The notes under the pieces: generated by a model
What the model was told of the DNA's origin: nothing
Databases searched by the model: none
The model's input: only the letters and a program-made list of their open reading frames with translations
Assembly: GCA_963674895.2 (NCBI GenBank)
Contig: CAXXCY010000002.1
Location: forward strand, 310,001 to 374,000
Direction of reading: 5' to 3'
DNA: 64,000 bases
Source: CAXXOK01 sp963674895
GTDB lineage: Bacteria; Bacillota; Clostridia; Christensenellales; Aristaeellaceae
In this document: positions 54,720 to 63,545 of the stretch, in pieces
Layout: each line of letters opens with the position of its first letter
How positions within the stretch are numbered: position 1 is the first letter of the stretch
Made by a program: the position numbers and the translations under genes

Positions 54720-56213
54720 ATGCGGCTTGTACAAAACGTACCGTTCTTCTCCATCATGCTGTCGATGATCGCGGCCTTCATCTCCCCGATGCTCCACCGG
54801 CGCGCGGCGAAATGGCTGTCCGTCGGGCTGGTGTCCGTGGTGGTCTGCCTGCACATCTGGTTCCTCACGTTTATGATCCCCTTTGGCGGCAGCTACAACT
54901 ACATGATGGGGCATTTCCCCGCGCCGTGGGGCAACGAGCTCCGGGCGGGGCTTTTGGAGGCTGTGATTGCACTCGCTTTAAGTGCCGTGATGCTTCTTTC
55001 GGAGCTTTCGGGCATGCACAAGCTGCAGCGGCAGATCGACCCGCACAAGCAGGTGTTCTTCTATGTGATGTGCAACCTGGTGTTGGCGGGGATGCTCGCG
55101 CTTACATACACCAACGACCTGTTCACCGCCTATGTGTTTATCGAAATCCTGGCGCTTGCTTCCTGTGCGCTGATGATGGCGCGGCAGGTGGGGCACACGA
55201 TGGTGGCCTCCATGCGCTATATGATCATGAGCCTGCTCGGTTCGGGCCTGATTTTGATCGCCATCTCGCTGACCTACAACCTCACGGGCCACCTGCTGAT
55301 GGAAAACATCCACGACGTGATTGCGGTCTACGCGCAGGACGGCGAGTACGCACTGCCGATCACCGTGATCATCGGGCTTTTTATCGCGGGCATCGCGATC
55401 AAATGCGGCGTGTTCCCCTTCCATATGTGGCTGCCGGACGCCTACGGCTATTCCACCTCGGCCGCGAGCGCCGTGCTTTCCAGCGTCGTAAGCAAGGCGT
55501 ATTTCTTTCTGTTGGTCAAGGTTTTTTACCGCGTGATCGGGATTAGCGTTATCATGTCCGACATGGCCTTGAACCTCATGCTGGTGCTGGGCGTCCTGTC
55601 CATGATTCTGGGCTCCGTCGGCGCGATCCGCTGCCTGGACATCCGGCGGATGGTGGCGTACAGCTCGGTGTCGCAGATGGGGTATCTGTTCGCGTGGGTC
55701 GCGCTGGGCTCGACCATCGGCGTGGCGGCCGCGATGTTCCACCTGGTGGTGCACGCGCTGTGCAAAAGCATGCTGTTTCTCTCCGTGTCGCCGCTTTGCG
55801 ACGCATCGGGCGACTCCAAGCGCTTTGTGGACCTGCGGGGCGCGGGCTACCGCTATGTGATCCCGGGAATCGCCTTTTCGCTGGGCGCGCTGAGCATGGT
55901 GGGCGTTCCGATCCTCGGCGGGTTTTTCTCCAAGATCTTTTTCGCCGAGGCCGCGCTGTTCGGCGGCAACTGGATCCGCATCGTGCTGCTGGCCGCGCTG
56001 GCGCTATCAACGCTGTTAAACGCCTTCTATTTCATGCACACGGTGCTGACCCTCTATCGCAGGCCCAAGGACGGCTATGTGCCCGCGCCGTTCCAAAAGT
56101 CGCTGCTTACGAAGGTCACGCTCAGCGTGTTCGCGATCGTGAACACGACCATCGGGTTTTTTGCCAAGGACATCATCAACCTGATTACGATCGGGATTGA
56201 AAATCTGGCCTGA
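54720..56213 (+). CDS. mrpD: Mrp/Mnh antiporter subunit D
   Basis: This 497-residue proton-channel subunit of the NuoL/M/N family has about 14 helices. The TM5 Glu is in FIEILALASCALM, the TM7 Lys is in IAIKCGVFPFHMWLPDAYGY, the TM8 Lys in VVSKAYFFL and the TM12 Lys in HALCKSMLF, all key to proton transfer. The gene starts 1 nt after the mrpC stop. It is the first of five antiporter-like subunits in this operon. Confidence 0.93.
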   Translation: MRLVQNVPFFSIMLSMIAAFISPMLHRRAAKWLSVGLVSVVVCLHIWFLTFMIPFGGSYNYMMGHFPAPWGNELRAGLLEAVIALALSAVMLLSELSGMHKLQRQIDPHKQVFFYVMCNLVLAGMLALTYTNDLFTAYVFIEILALASCALMMARQVGHTMVASMRYMIMSLLGSGLILIAISLTYNLTGHLLMENIHDVIAVYAQDGEYALPITVIIGLFIAGIAIKCGVFPFHMWLPDAYGYSTSAASAVLSSVVSKAYFFLLVKVFYRVIGISVIMSDMALNLMLVLGVLSMILGSVGAIRCLDIRRMVAYSSVSQMGYLFAWVALGSTIGVAAAMFHLVVHALCKSMLFLSVSPLCDASGDSKRFVDLRGAGYRYVIPGIAFSLGALSMVGVPILGGFFSKIFFAEAALFGGNWIRIVLLAALALSTLLNAFYFMHTVLTLYRRPKDGYVPAPFQKSLLTKVTLSVFAIVNTTIGFFAKDIINLITIGIENLA

Positions 56214-56230
56214 AGGAGAACCGCCCCGCC

Positions 56231-57685
56231 ATGCAAAGCATCCTGTTTATCCTCACGCCGGTCCTCCCCCTTTTACTGGGGGTGTATTTCCTGTTCGCGC
56301 GCAGGCTCCGGGCGGCCGTGGCGGGAACGGGTCTGGCGATATGCTTTCTGACTGTTTTGGCGCTCGCGCTCACGGGCGACGGCACACGGACGCTGTTTTC
56401 CGTCGCGCCGAACGTGACGTTCGTTTTCAAAAGCGACGCGGCGGGCAGGCTGTTCGCGCTGCTGTTCTCAGGCATGTTCATGGCGGCGGGGTTCTTCTCG
56501 TTCGGGTATTTCAAACACCATCCCAACCCCGTCCGGTTCTACGCGTTTTATTTCTTTACTCTGTTCGCGCTGCTGTCGCTTTGCCTGGCGGGTTCCCTGC
56601 TCACGATGTACCTGTGCTTTGAAACCCTCACGCTGTGCTCGTTCCCCATGGTGCTGTTCGACAGGACGAAGGAAGCGGTGGCGGCGGGTATCAAGTACCT
56701 CCTGTATTCCATCTCCGGCGCGATGATGGGGCTGTTCGGCGTGATTTACCTGACCCTGCACACGACCAGCGCGACGTTCGTCGCGGGTGGATCGCTGGAG
56801 GCGGAGCTATTGAGCAGCCCGCCCGCCGTTTTCCTGATCGCGTTTTTTATCTGCATGATCGGGTTCGGCACGAAGGCGGGCCTGTTCCCGATGCACGGAT
56901 GGCTGCCCACGGCGCACCCCATCGCGCCCTCGCCCGCGAGCGCGGTGCTTTCGGGCGTGGTGGTGAAGGCGGGCGTGCTGTGTGTATTCCGCGTGATCTA
57001 CTTCGCGGTGGGGCCGGATGCGATCCGCGGCACCTGGGCGCAGACGGCGCTTTTGTCGCTTTCGCTCTTAACGGTGCTGATCGGCTCGGCGCAGGCGCTG
57101 CGCCAGAAGCATATTAAGCGCAGGCTCGCGTACTCCACGGTTTCCCAGATCAGCTATATCCTGTTCGGGCTGTTTATGCTGGAGGGTGCGGCGGCGGAGG
57201 GCGCGCTTTTGCACACGGTGTTCCACAGCGTGATGAAAACCTGCCTGTTCCTGTGCGCGGGCGCGGTGATGGCGTACGGCGGCACCGCGGACGTGGACGA
57301 GATGCGCGGGATCGGCAAGGCGATGCCGGTCACGATGTGGTGCTTCACCATCGCCGGCATCGGGCTGGTCGGCATTCCGCCGCTGAGCGGGTTTGTAAGC
57401 AAATGGGTGCTGGCGCGGGGCGCGGTGCAAAGCGGGATGCCCGTCTTTTCGTGGCTCGGCCCCGTGGTGCTGCTGATAAGCGCCTTGCTGACCGCCGGGT
57501 ATATTTCCTCGGTCGTGCTGCCTGCGTTTTTCCCCGGCAAACGGGAAATCGCGCTCCGGGCGAAGGAAGCGCCCCTGGGCATGCAGGTTCCGCTGATGGC
57601 GCTGGCGGCGCTGACGCTTTTGTTCGGCCTGTATTCCGTGCCGCTGAGGAACTGGGTCCAATCGATCATCCAAACGCTTACGTAG
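56231..57685 (+). CDS. Second antiporter-like subunit (NuoM/MrpD-type)
   Basis: This 484-residue homologue has the TM5 Glu in FETLTLCSFPMVLFD, TM7 Lys in GFGTKAGLFPMHGWLPTAHP, TM8 Lys in VVVKAGVLC and TM12 Lys in HSVMKTCLFLCAGA. GLVGIPPLSGFVSKW closes the core. All essential channel residues are kept, so it should conduct protons. It starts 17 nt after mrpD and has a GGAG site. It is not the standard Mrp complement. Confidence 0.9.
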   Translation: MQSILFILTPVLPLLLGVYFLFARRLRAAVAGTGLAICFLTVLALALTGDGTRTLFSVAPNVTFVFKSDAAGRLFALLFSGMFMAAGFFSFGYFKHHPNPVRFYAFYFFTLFALLSLCLAGSLLTMYLCFETLTLCSFPMVLFDRTKEAVAAGIKYLLYSISGAMMGLFGVIYLTLHTTSATFVAGGSLEAELLSSPPAVFLIAFFICMIGFGTKAGLFPMHGWLPTAHPIAPSPASAVLSGVVVKAGVLCVFRVIYFAVGPDAIRGTWAQTALLSLSLLTVLIGSAQALRQKHIKRRLAYSTVSQISYILFGLFMLEGAAAEGALLHTVFHSVMKTCLFLCAGAVMAYGGTADVDEMRGIGKAMPVTMWCFTIAGIGLVGIPPLSGFVSKWVLARGAVQSGMPVFSWLGPVVLLISALLTAGYISSVVLPAFFPGKREIALRAKEAPLGMQVPLMALAALTLLFGLYSVPLRNWVQSIIQTLT

Positions 57686-57694
57686 GGGGCAGGC

Positions 57695-59137
57695 ATGTTA
57701 CTGATCGCATTTTTCATCCCGCTGCTGGGCAGCGCCCTGGTCTTCACCTGGGGCCGGAAGGGACGGAAGATCCGCCGCTGGATCAGCTTCCTGTTTACGT
57801 TTGCGACGTCCGTTTTCGTGTGCCTCGCGCTGTGCCTGGAGCCGGGGAGAAACTACATGCTGCTGGAGTTCACCCCGCGCATGACGATCGCTTTCTCGCT
57901 GGACGGGATGGGATCGGTGTTCGCGGGGCTGATCGCGTTTTTGTGGCCGCTGGCGATGCTGTACGCGTTTGAGTACATGGCGCACGAGACGGGCGAGAAC
58001 GCATTTTTCGGCCAGTACCTGCTGTGCTACACGATGACGCTGTTCATCGCCTCGGCGGAAAACCTGTTCACGCTGTACTTCTTCTTTGAGGCGCTGACGC
58101 TGACCACGGTGTTCCTGGTGGCGCACGGCTACAGCCGCGCGAGCATGTACGCGGCCCGCAAATACCTGTATTACCTGCTGGGCGCGGTTTCGCTCGGGTT
58201 CCTCGCGATGATCGGCGTGCTCTCCTACAGCGATTCGACCACCTTCGTATACGGCGGCATCCGGGCGCTGCAGGAGGCTCCGCATACCATGATGCTTTTA
58301 TTGTTCGTGCTGGGCTTTTTCGGGTTCGGCGTCAAGGCCGCGGTGTTCCCGCTGCACGGCTGGCTGCCGACGGCGTCCGTAGCGCCCACGCCCGTCACCT
58401 CCCTGCTGCACGCCGTGGCGGTGGTGAACGCGGGCGTGTTTTCGGTGGGCAGGCTCGCGTATTACGTGTACGGCCCCCAGCTGATTGCCGGCACCTGGGC
58501 GCAGACGCTGTGCCTGTCCATGGCGTCGTTCACCATCCTGTTCGCGAGCGCGCGGGCGATCCACGAGCAGCATCTGAAGCGCAGGCTCGCCTATTCCACC
58601 ATTTCCAACCTGAGCTATATGCTCTTCGGGCTGATGCTTCTGACGCCGCTTGGGTTCCGGGCGGGGCTGATGCACATGATTTTCCACAGCCTGATCAAGC
58701 TGACGCTGTTCAGCTGCGCGGGCGCGATCATGATCAAAACGGGGCGCACGTACGTGCAGGAGCTCCGGGGGCTGTATAAACAGATGCCCGTCGTATCGGT
58801 TGTGTTCGCATTCTGCGCCGTGGAGCTGGTGGGCGTTCCGCCGTTCATCGTGTTTCAGAGCAAATGGGCGCTGGTGACCGCCGCGTTCCAGTCGGGCCAC
58901 GCGGTGGGCGTGATCGGCGTCGTGGTGCTGCTGATCTCCGCGGGATGCACGGCGGCGTACCTGCTCAAGCCCGCGGTCACGGCCCTGGCGCTGCCGCTGG
59001 ACGAGGGCAAGCCGGAGAAGAAGGACCCCGGCTGGCAGATGCTGGTCCCGTTTGGGGTTTTGGCTGCGGTAATGCTTGCGCTGATCCTCGCGGCCAGGCC
59101 GCTGACGGACTATCTGTCGCGAATAGCCGGGCTGTAA
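57695..59137 (+). CDS. Third antiporter-like subunit (NuoL/MrpA-type)
   Basis: This 480-residue homologue has the TM5 Glu in FFFEALTLTTVFLVAH, TM7 Lys in GFGVKAAVFPLHGWLPTASV and TM12 Lys in HSLIKLTLFSCAGA. The TM8 segment reads LLHAVAVVNAGVFSVG, resembling the NuoL/MrpA form with His and lacking the Lys of NuoM/MrpD. GVPPFIVFQSKWALV closes the core. It lies 9 nt behind the previous gene. No C-terminal MrpA extension (DUF4040 or MbhE) is present. Confidence 0.9.
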   Translation: MLLIAFFIPLLGSALVFTWGRKGRKIRRWISFLFTFATSVFVCLALCLEPGRNYMLLEFTPRMTIAFSLDGMGSVFAGLIAFLWPLAMLYAFEYMAHETGENAFFGQYLLCYTMTLFIASAENLFTLYFFFEALTLTTVFLVAHGYSRASMYAARKYLYYLLGAVSLGFLAMIGVLSYSDSTTFVYGGIRALQEAPHTMMLLLFVLGFFGFGVKAAVFPLHGWLPTASVAPTPVTSLLHAVAVVNAGVFSVGRLAYYVYGPQLIAGTWAQTLCLSMASFTILFASARAIHEQHLKRRLAYSTISNLSYMLFGLMLLTPLGFRAGLMHMIFHSLIKLTLFSCAGAIMIKTGRTYVQELRGLYKQMPVVSVVFAFCAVELVGVPPFIVFQSKWALVTAAFQSGHAVGVIGVVVLLISAGCTAAYLLKPAVTALALPLDEGKPEKKDPGWQMLVPFGVLAAVMLALILAARPLTDYLSRIAGL

Positions 59138-59155
59138 GGGGAAGGGGGAGCGGTT

Positions 59156-61201
59156 TTGCAGGGGAATCCGTGGCTGCCGATCGCGATCGCGCTGCCGATG
59201 CTGGGCGCGCCGGCCGCGTACCTGCTGGGACGCAGGCATCCCCGGTATGCCCTGATTTGCATGGCGGCCGTTTCGGCCGCGGTGTTTGCGGCGCTTTCCA
59301 TGATCCTCTGGCGCGCCCTGCGCGGGGAAACGCTTGCCTTTGCGTGGGAGCATTTCTGCGTGGCCGGGCTTGCCCTGGCGGCGGACGGCTTCCGCGCGCT
59401 GTACGCATGGATCGCGGCGCTGATGTGGGCGGTCACCTCTGTGTTTTCCCTTTCGTACTTTCAAAACAAGCATCACGTGCCGCGGTACGCGTTTTTCACG
59501 CTGCTGACGCTGTCGGCGGTCGTCGGCGTCTTTGTGTCGGACCAGCTGCTGACGACGATCGTGTTTTTCGAGATCATGTCGCTGGCAAGCTATCCGTGGG
59601 TTGCGCACGAGGAAACGCCCGAGGCCGCGCGCGCCGCGCAGAGCTACCTGTGGATTGCGATCATCGGCGGCATGTGCCTGCTGCTGGGCTTGCTGCTGCT
59701 GCCGCCGGAGCTGCTTTCGGTCCGGTATTCGGCGGGGCACGGCGCCGCGGAGGGTATGCAATCCTCCCGCCTGCTGCTTCCCGCGCTGCTGATGCTCGTG
59801 GGCTTCGGCGCGAAGGCGGGGGCATTTCCGCTGCACGTGTGGCTGCCCAAAGCGCACCCCGTGGCCCCCGCGCCCGCCAGCGCGCTGCTTTCAGGGATGC
59901 TTTTAAAGACCGGCGTGTTCGGCATCCTGCTGCTCTCCGTTGCCTTCCTGCGGGGCGTCGCCGCCTGGCATACGCTGATCTTCTGGACCGGCGTCGTTAC
60001 CATGGCCGCCGGCGCGGCGCTCGCGCTGCTCTCCGTGGAGATGAAGCGCATCCTGGCCTGCTCGAGCATGAGCCAGATCGGGTTCATTCTGCTCGGCGTG
60101 GGGCTGTACGGGCTGCTCGGGGACGAGGGCGGCGTCGCCGCGCAGGGGATTGTCGGGCATATGGTCAACCACTCGCTGTTCAAGCTCGTCCTGTTCCTGT
60201 GCGCGGGCGTTGTGGCGATGCGCTCGCACTCCCTCAGGCTCAACGACATCCGCGGCTTCGGGCGCGGCAAGCCGCTGTTCCATCTCATTTTCCTGTCGGC
60301 GATGCTGGGAATCGCGGGCGTGCCGCTGTGGTCGGGGTTTGTGAGCAAAACGCTTTTGCACGAGGGGCTGACAGCCTATATCCGCATGCTGCCTGAGGGC
60401 GCCTGGGCGTATACCGCCGCCGAATGGCTGTTCATCCTCTCGGGGGCGATGACGGTCTCGTATATGCTGAAGCTGTACGTCTGCCTGTTCTGGGAACGCG
60501 GGGAGGCGGGCGCGGGACAGGCCCGGACGCCGTATCTTACGAAGGGCTCCGCCGTGCTGCTCACCGCCTGCGCCGCCGCGATATGGGCCATCGGGCTGTT
60601 CCCGTCGTTCTTTCTGGACGGGATCGGGCGGCTGAGCGCGGGATTTCTGCAAGCGGAGTTTGAGCCGGTTCGCTACTTCACCGCCGAATCGCTGCGGGGG
60701 GCGGGCTTGTCTGTCGGGATCGGTCTTTTGATCTACTGGCTGGTCGTGCGCCGGCTGCTTGGCGACCGGGAGGCGGGCGGGCTGCGGTATATCGACCGCA
60801 AGCCCGTGTGGCTGGATCTGGAGGACAGGGTATACCGACCGCTGATGAAAGCGCTGGTGGCGGCCGTTTCCCTGTGCTTCTGGCTGATCGCGTCGCTGCC
60901 GGAGTGGATTGTCTCCGGCGGCCGCCGGATGCTTTTGCACGTGCGGGCCTGGCGCGTACCGATGCCCGGCGGCAACCGCTTCACCATGGCGCTGGGCGGG
61001 TTTCTCAACGGCGTGGTGGCGGTACTGAACCGGACCGTATGCAAACGCCGCCCCTGCGATATCGATTTTACCTGCGCGCTGGCGGCGGGCAACGAGGAGA
61101 TCAACCATTCGATGCGGCGGCTGAAGCGCTCGATGAGCTACAGCCTGCTCCTGTTTTGCGTCGGGCTGTTCCTTCTGCTTTTTTATCTGGTCCTGTTTTA
61201 A
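59156..61201 (+). CDS. Fourth antiporter-like subunit, 681 residues (tandem copy 1)
   Basis: This 681-residue protein has a NuoL/MrpD-like core to about residue 480 with TM5 Glu in FFEIMSLASYPWVAHEE, TM7 Lys in GFGAKAGAFPLHVWLPKAHP, TM8 Lys in LLKTGVFGIL and TM12 Lys in HSLFKLVLFLCAG. Two to three helices follow, then a unique C-terminal tail with WRVPMPGGNRFT and FTCALAAGNEEINHSMRRLK. It starts at TTG (59156) after GGGGAAGGGGGAG. It is the sister of the next gene. Confidence 0.9.
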   Translation: MQGNPWLPIAIALPMLGAPAAYLLGRRHPRYALICMAAVSAAVFAALSMILWRALRGETLAFAWEHFCVAGLALAADGFRALYAWIAALMWAVTSVFSLSYFQNKHHVPRYAFFTLLTLSAVVGVFVSDQLLTTIVFFEIMSLASYPWVAHEETPEAARAAQSYLWIAIIGGMCLLLGLLLLPPELLSVRYSAGHGAAEGMQSSRLLLPALLMLVGFGAKAGAFPLHVWLPKAHPVAPAPASALLSGMLLKTGVFGILLLSVAFLRGVAAWHTLIFWTGVVTMAAGAALALLSVEMKRILACSSMSQIGFILLGVGLYGLLGDEGGVAAQGIVGHMVNHSLFKLVLFLCAGVVAMRSHSLRLNDIRGFGRGKPLFHLIFLSAMLGIAGVPLWSGFVSKTLLHEGLTAYIRMLPEGAWAYTAAEWLFILSGAMTVSYMLKLYVCLFWERGEAGAGQARTPYLTKGSAVLLTACAAAIWAIGLFPSFFLDGIGRLSAGFLQAEFEPVRYFTAESLRGAGLSVGIGLLIYWLVVRRLLGDREAGGLRYIDRKPVWLDLEDRVYRPLMKALVAAVSLCFWLIASLPEWIVSGGRRMLLHVRAWRVPMPGGNRFTMALGGFLNGVVAVLNRTVCKRRPCDIDFTCALAAGNEEINHSMRRLKRSMSYSLLLFCVGLFLLLFYLVLF

Positions 61202-61234
61202 CGGCGGCCGCGCCGAGACGGAGGAGGATGGGGA

Positions 61235-63280
61235 TTGCACAATAACCTGTGGCTTGTGGCGGTAATCGCGCTGCCCGCTTTGGGAGCCGTGTTTGCGTAC
61301 GTTTCCGGGCGCAGGCGCGCGCAGTACGCGCTGTGGAGCATGCTGCTGACGTCCGCGGCGGTATTTGCCATCCTGTCTGTGCTGCTGTGGCGGGCCGCCC
61401 GCGGCCAAAGCGCGTCCTTTGCCGCGGCGAATGCCTGCGTGATGGGAATCGCCCTGCACGCGGACGGCTTCCGCGCGCTGTACGCATGGATCGCGGCGCT
61501 TTTGTGGTGCGTCGCTTCGGTGTTCTCCTTTTCGTATTTCCGCACGGATCGAAACCTTCCGCGCTACGCGTTTTTTACGCTGTTCACCCTGTCCGCGACC
61601 CTCGGCGTGTTTCTGTCGGACCAGCTTGTAACGACCGTCATGTTTTTTGAAGTGATGTCGCTTGCGAGCTACCCGTGGGTCGCGCATACCGAAACGCCCG
61701 TGGCGGTGCGCGCCGCGCAGAGCTACCTGTGGATCGCGATTATCGGAGGGATGTGCATGCTGATGGGGCTTTTGCTTCTGCCGCAAACCCTGCTGACGGC
61801 CAGATATTCGGCGGGGCAAAGCGCGGCGGAGGGGCTTGCTTTCGCGCGCCTTATGCTGCCGTCTGTCCTGATTCTGACGGGCTTCGCCGCCAAGGCGGGC
61901 GCGTTTCCGCTGCACGTCTGGCTGCCCAGGGCATATCCGGCCGCGCCCGCGCCCGCGAGCGCGCTGCTCTCGGCGGTGCTGTCCAAGGCGGGGGTGTTCG
62001 GCATACTTCTCCTTTCCGTGCAGATCATGCGGGAGTCCGTAGCATGGCACGCGCTGATCTTCTGGACCGGGGTCGCGACGATGGTGATCGGCGGGGTGCT
62101 CGCGCTGCTGTCCGTGGATATCAAGCGCATCCTGGCCTGCTCGAGCATGAGCCAGATCGGGTTCATTTTGGTCGGCGTGGGGCTGTACGGGCTGCTTGCC
62201 CATCACGGCGGCGTAGCCGCGCAGGGGATCGTTTCCCACATGGTCAACCATTCGCTGTTCAAGATGATCCTGTTCCTGTGCGCGGGTGTGGTGGTGATGA
62301 ACCTGGGGCAATCGAGCCTCAACGACGTCCGGGGCTACGGGCGCGGGAAGCCGCTGCTGCACCTGGTTTTCCTCTCGGGGATGCTGGGGCTGGCGGGTAT
62401 CCCGCTGTGGTCCGGGTTCGCGAGCAAATCGCTTTTGCACGAGAGCCTGCTGGAATACATCCGTATGCTTCCAAGCGGCGCGTGGATCTATACTGCCGCC
62501 GAGTGGCTGTTCGTCCTCTCGGGCGGGCTGACGCTTTCGTATATGCTGAAACTGTATGTCTGCCTGTTCTGGGAGCGACCGGCGCGGCCGGACATATCCA
62601 AAGCGCCGTATCTTTCGCGGGCTTCCGCCGCGGCGCTTGGCGGCCTCGCCGCCGCCGTATGGGTGTTCGGCCTGTTCCCCGAGGTGTTTTTGGGCGGCGC
62701 GGTAACCCTGAGCGCCGGCTTTCTGCAGGCGGGCGAGCTGTCGGCCGTTACGGTTTTCAGCGCGGGAAACCTACTGGGTGCGGGCAAATCCATCGCTTTC
62801 GGGATTTTGATTTACGCGCTTGTGGTACGCCGGATGCTCAGCGAGAAGGCGGGGGACGGGCGTTACTACATCAGCCCCGTACCCGAACGGTGGAACCTGG
62901 AGGACATGGTGTACCGGCCGCTGCTTAAGGCGATGACCGCCGTGGTGGCCGCCTTTTCCTGGGCGGTCTCCACGCTGCCGGAGCTGCTGCTTTCCGGTTT
63001 GCGGCGCGCCCTGCTGCGCGTGCGCTCCTGGCGCGTGCCGATGCCGGGCGGCAACCGGTTTACCTGCGCGGCGGGCGAATTCTTAAACAACGTTGAAGCA
63101 GTGCTCAATAAATCCGTCCTGCGGGATCGCCCCGCCAACATCGATTTTTCCTGCGCGCTGGCCGCCGGAAACGAGGAGCTGGGCCGCTCGATGAAGCGGC
63201 TCAAACGCTCGCTGAGCTACAGCCTGCTGCTGTTTTGCATCGGGCTGTTCGCGCTGCTGAGTTACCTTGTGTTCTCGTAA
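61235..63280 (+). CDS. Fifth antiporter-like subunit, 681 residues (tandem copy 2)
   Basis: This 681-residue protein has the same length and layout as the preceding one and long identical stretches, such as ACSSMSQIGFIL and SWRVPMPGGNRFT, showing a tandem duplication. Proton-path residues are conserved: FFEVMSLASYPWVAH, GFAAKAGAFPLHVWLP, VLSKAGVF and HSLFKMILFLCAG. The TTG start at 61235 follows GGAGGAGG. Divergence between copies indicates long-standing separate roles. It ends the operon. Confidence 0.9.
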   Translation: MHNNLWLVAVIALPALGAVFAYVSGRRRAQYALWSMLLTSAAVFAILSVLLWRAARGQSASFAAANACVMGIALHADGFRALYAWIAALLWCVASVFSFSYFRTDRNLPRYAFFTLFTLSATLGVFLSDQLVTTVMFFEVMSLASYPWVAHTETPVAVRAAQSYLWIAIIGGMCMLMGLLLLPQTLLTARYSAGQSAAEGLAFARLMLPSVLILTGFAAKAGAFPLHVWLPRAYPAAPAPASALLSAVLSKAGVFGILLLSVQIMRESVAWHALIFWTGVATMVIGGVLALLSVDIKRILACSSMSQIGFILVGVGLYGLLAHHGGVAAQGIVSHMVNHSLFKMILFLCAGVVVMNLGQSSLNDVRGYGRGKPLLHLVFLSGMLGLAGIPLWSGFASKSLLHESLLEYIRMLPSGAWIYTAAEWLFVLSGGLTLSYMLKLYVCLFWERPARPDISKAPYLSRASAAALGGLAAAVWVFGLFPEVFLGGAVTLSAGFLQAGELSAVTVFSAGNLLGAGKSIAFGILIYALVVRRMLSEKAGDGRYYISPVPERWNLEDMVYRPLLKAMTAVVAAFSWAVSTLPELLLSGLRRALLRVRSWRVPMPGGNRFTCAAGEFLNNVEAVLNKSVLRDRPANIDFSCALAAGNEELGRSMKRLKRSLSYSLLLFCIGLFALLSYLVFS

Positions 63281-63460
63281 ATAAGTCCGCCAGGCAAATG
63301 CTGATAAATGACTCCGTATCTTGCGGGGCTTTTGTTATCGTTACCCTGGCGTTTGAGAATGATAACCAAAAAGGCATCCGCGAATAAAGGTTTCGGCGGC
63401 CTGAGCGAGCAGGTTCATCAGTGAATTTTGTATGAAATATTCATAGACGATGCGCGGGGC

Positions 63461-63508
63461 TTGCGTTTTCGAATGACCCGTGCTATACTGATCCTACCGA
63501 CCGGTAGG
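63461..63508 (+). promoter_or_regulatory. Promoter and palindromic TetR operator
   Basis: TTGCGT (63461-63466) and TATACT (63484-63489) are 17 nt apart. Directly after the -10 box, CCTACC and GGTAGG (63493-63498 and 63503-63508) form a palindrome with a 4-nt centre, and the ACCGACCGGT core is a common TetR-family operator. A bound repressor would block initiation of the tetR gene. Confidence 0.75.
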
Positions 63509-63545
63509 TAGGTTCGAGCGAAAGAAGACGAAGGAGCGCGTCCGT

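Noticed and set aside
59903..62440. An 845-residue minus-strand frame across the two 681-residue subunits
   Set aside because: It runs antisense to strongly conserved channel proteins and has low-complexity Arg/Gln/His composition, so it is a compositional artefact.
63431..63445. TATGAA-TTCATA inverted repeat in the gap before tetR
   Set aside because: It is short and AT-rich, lies upstream of the promoter, and could occur by chance; a regulatory role is not supported.
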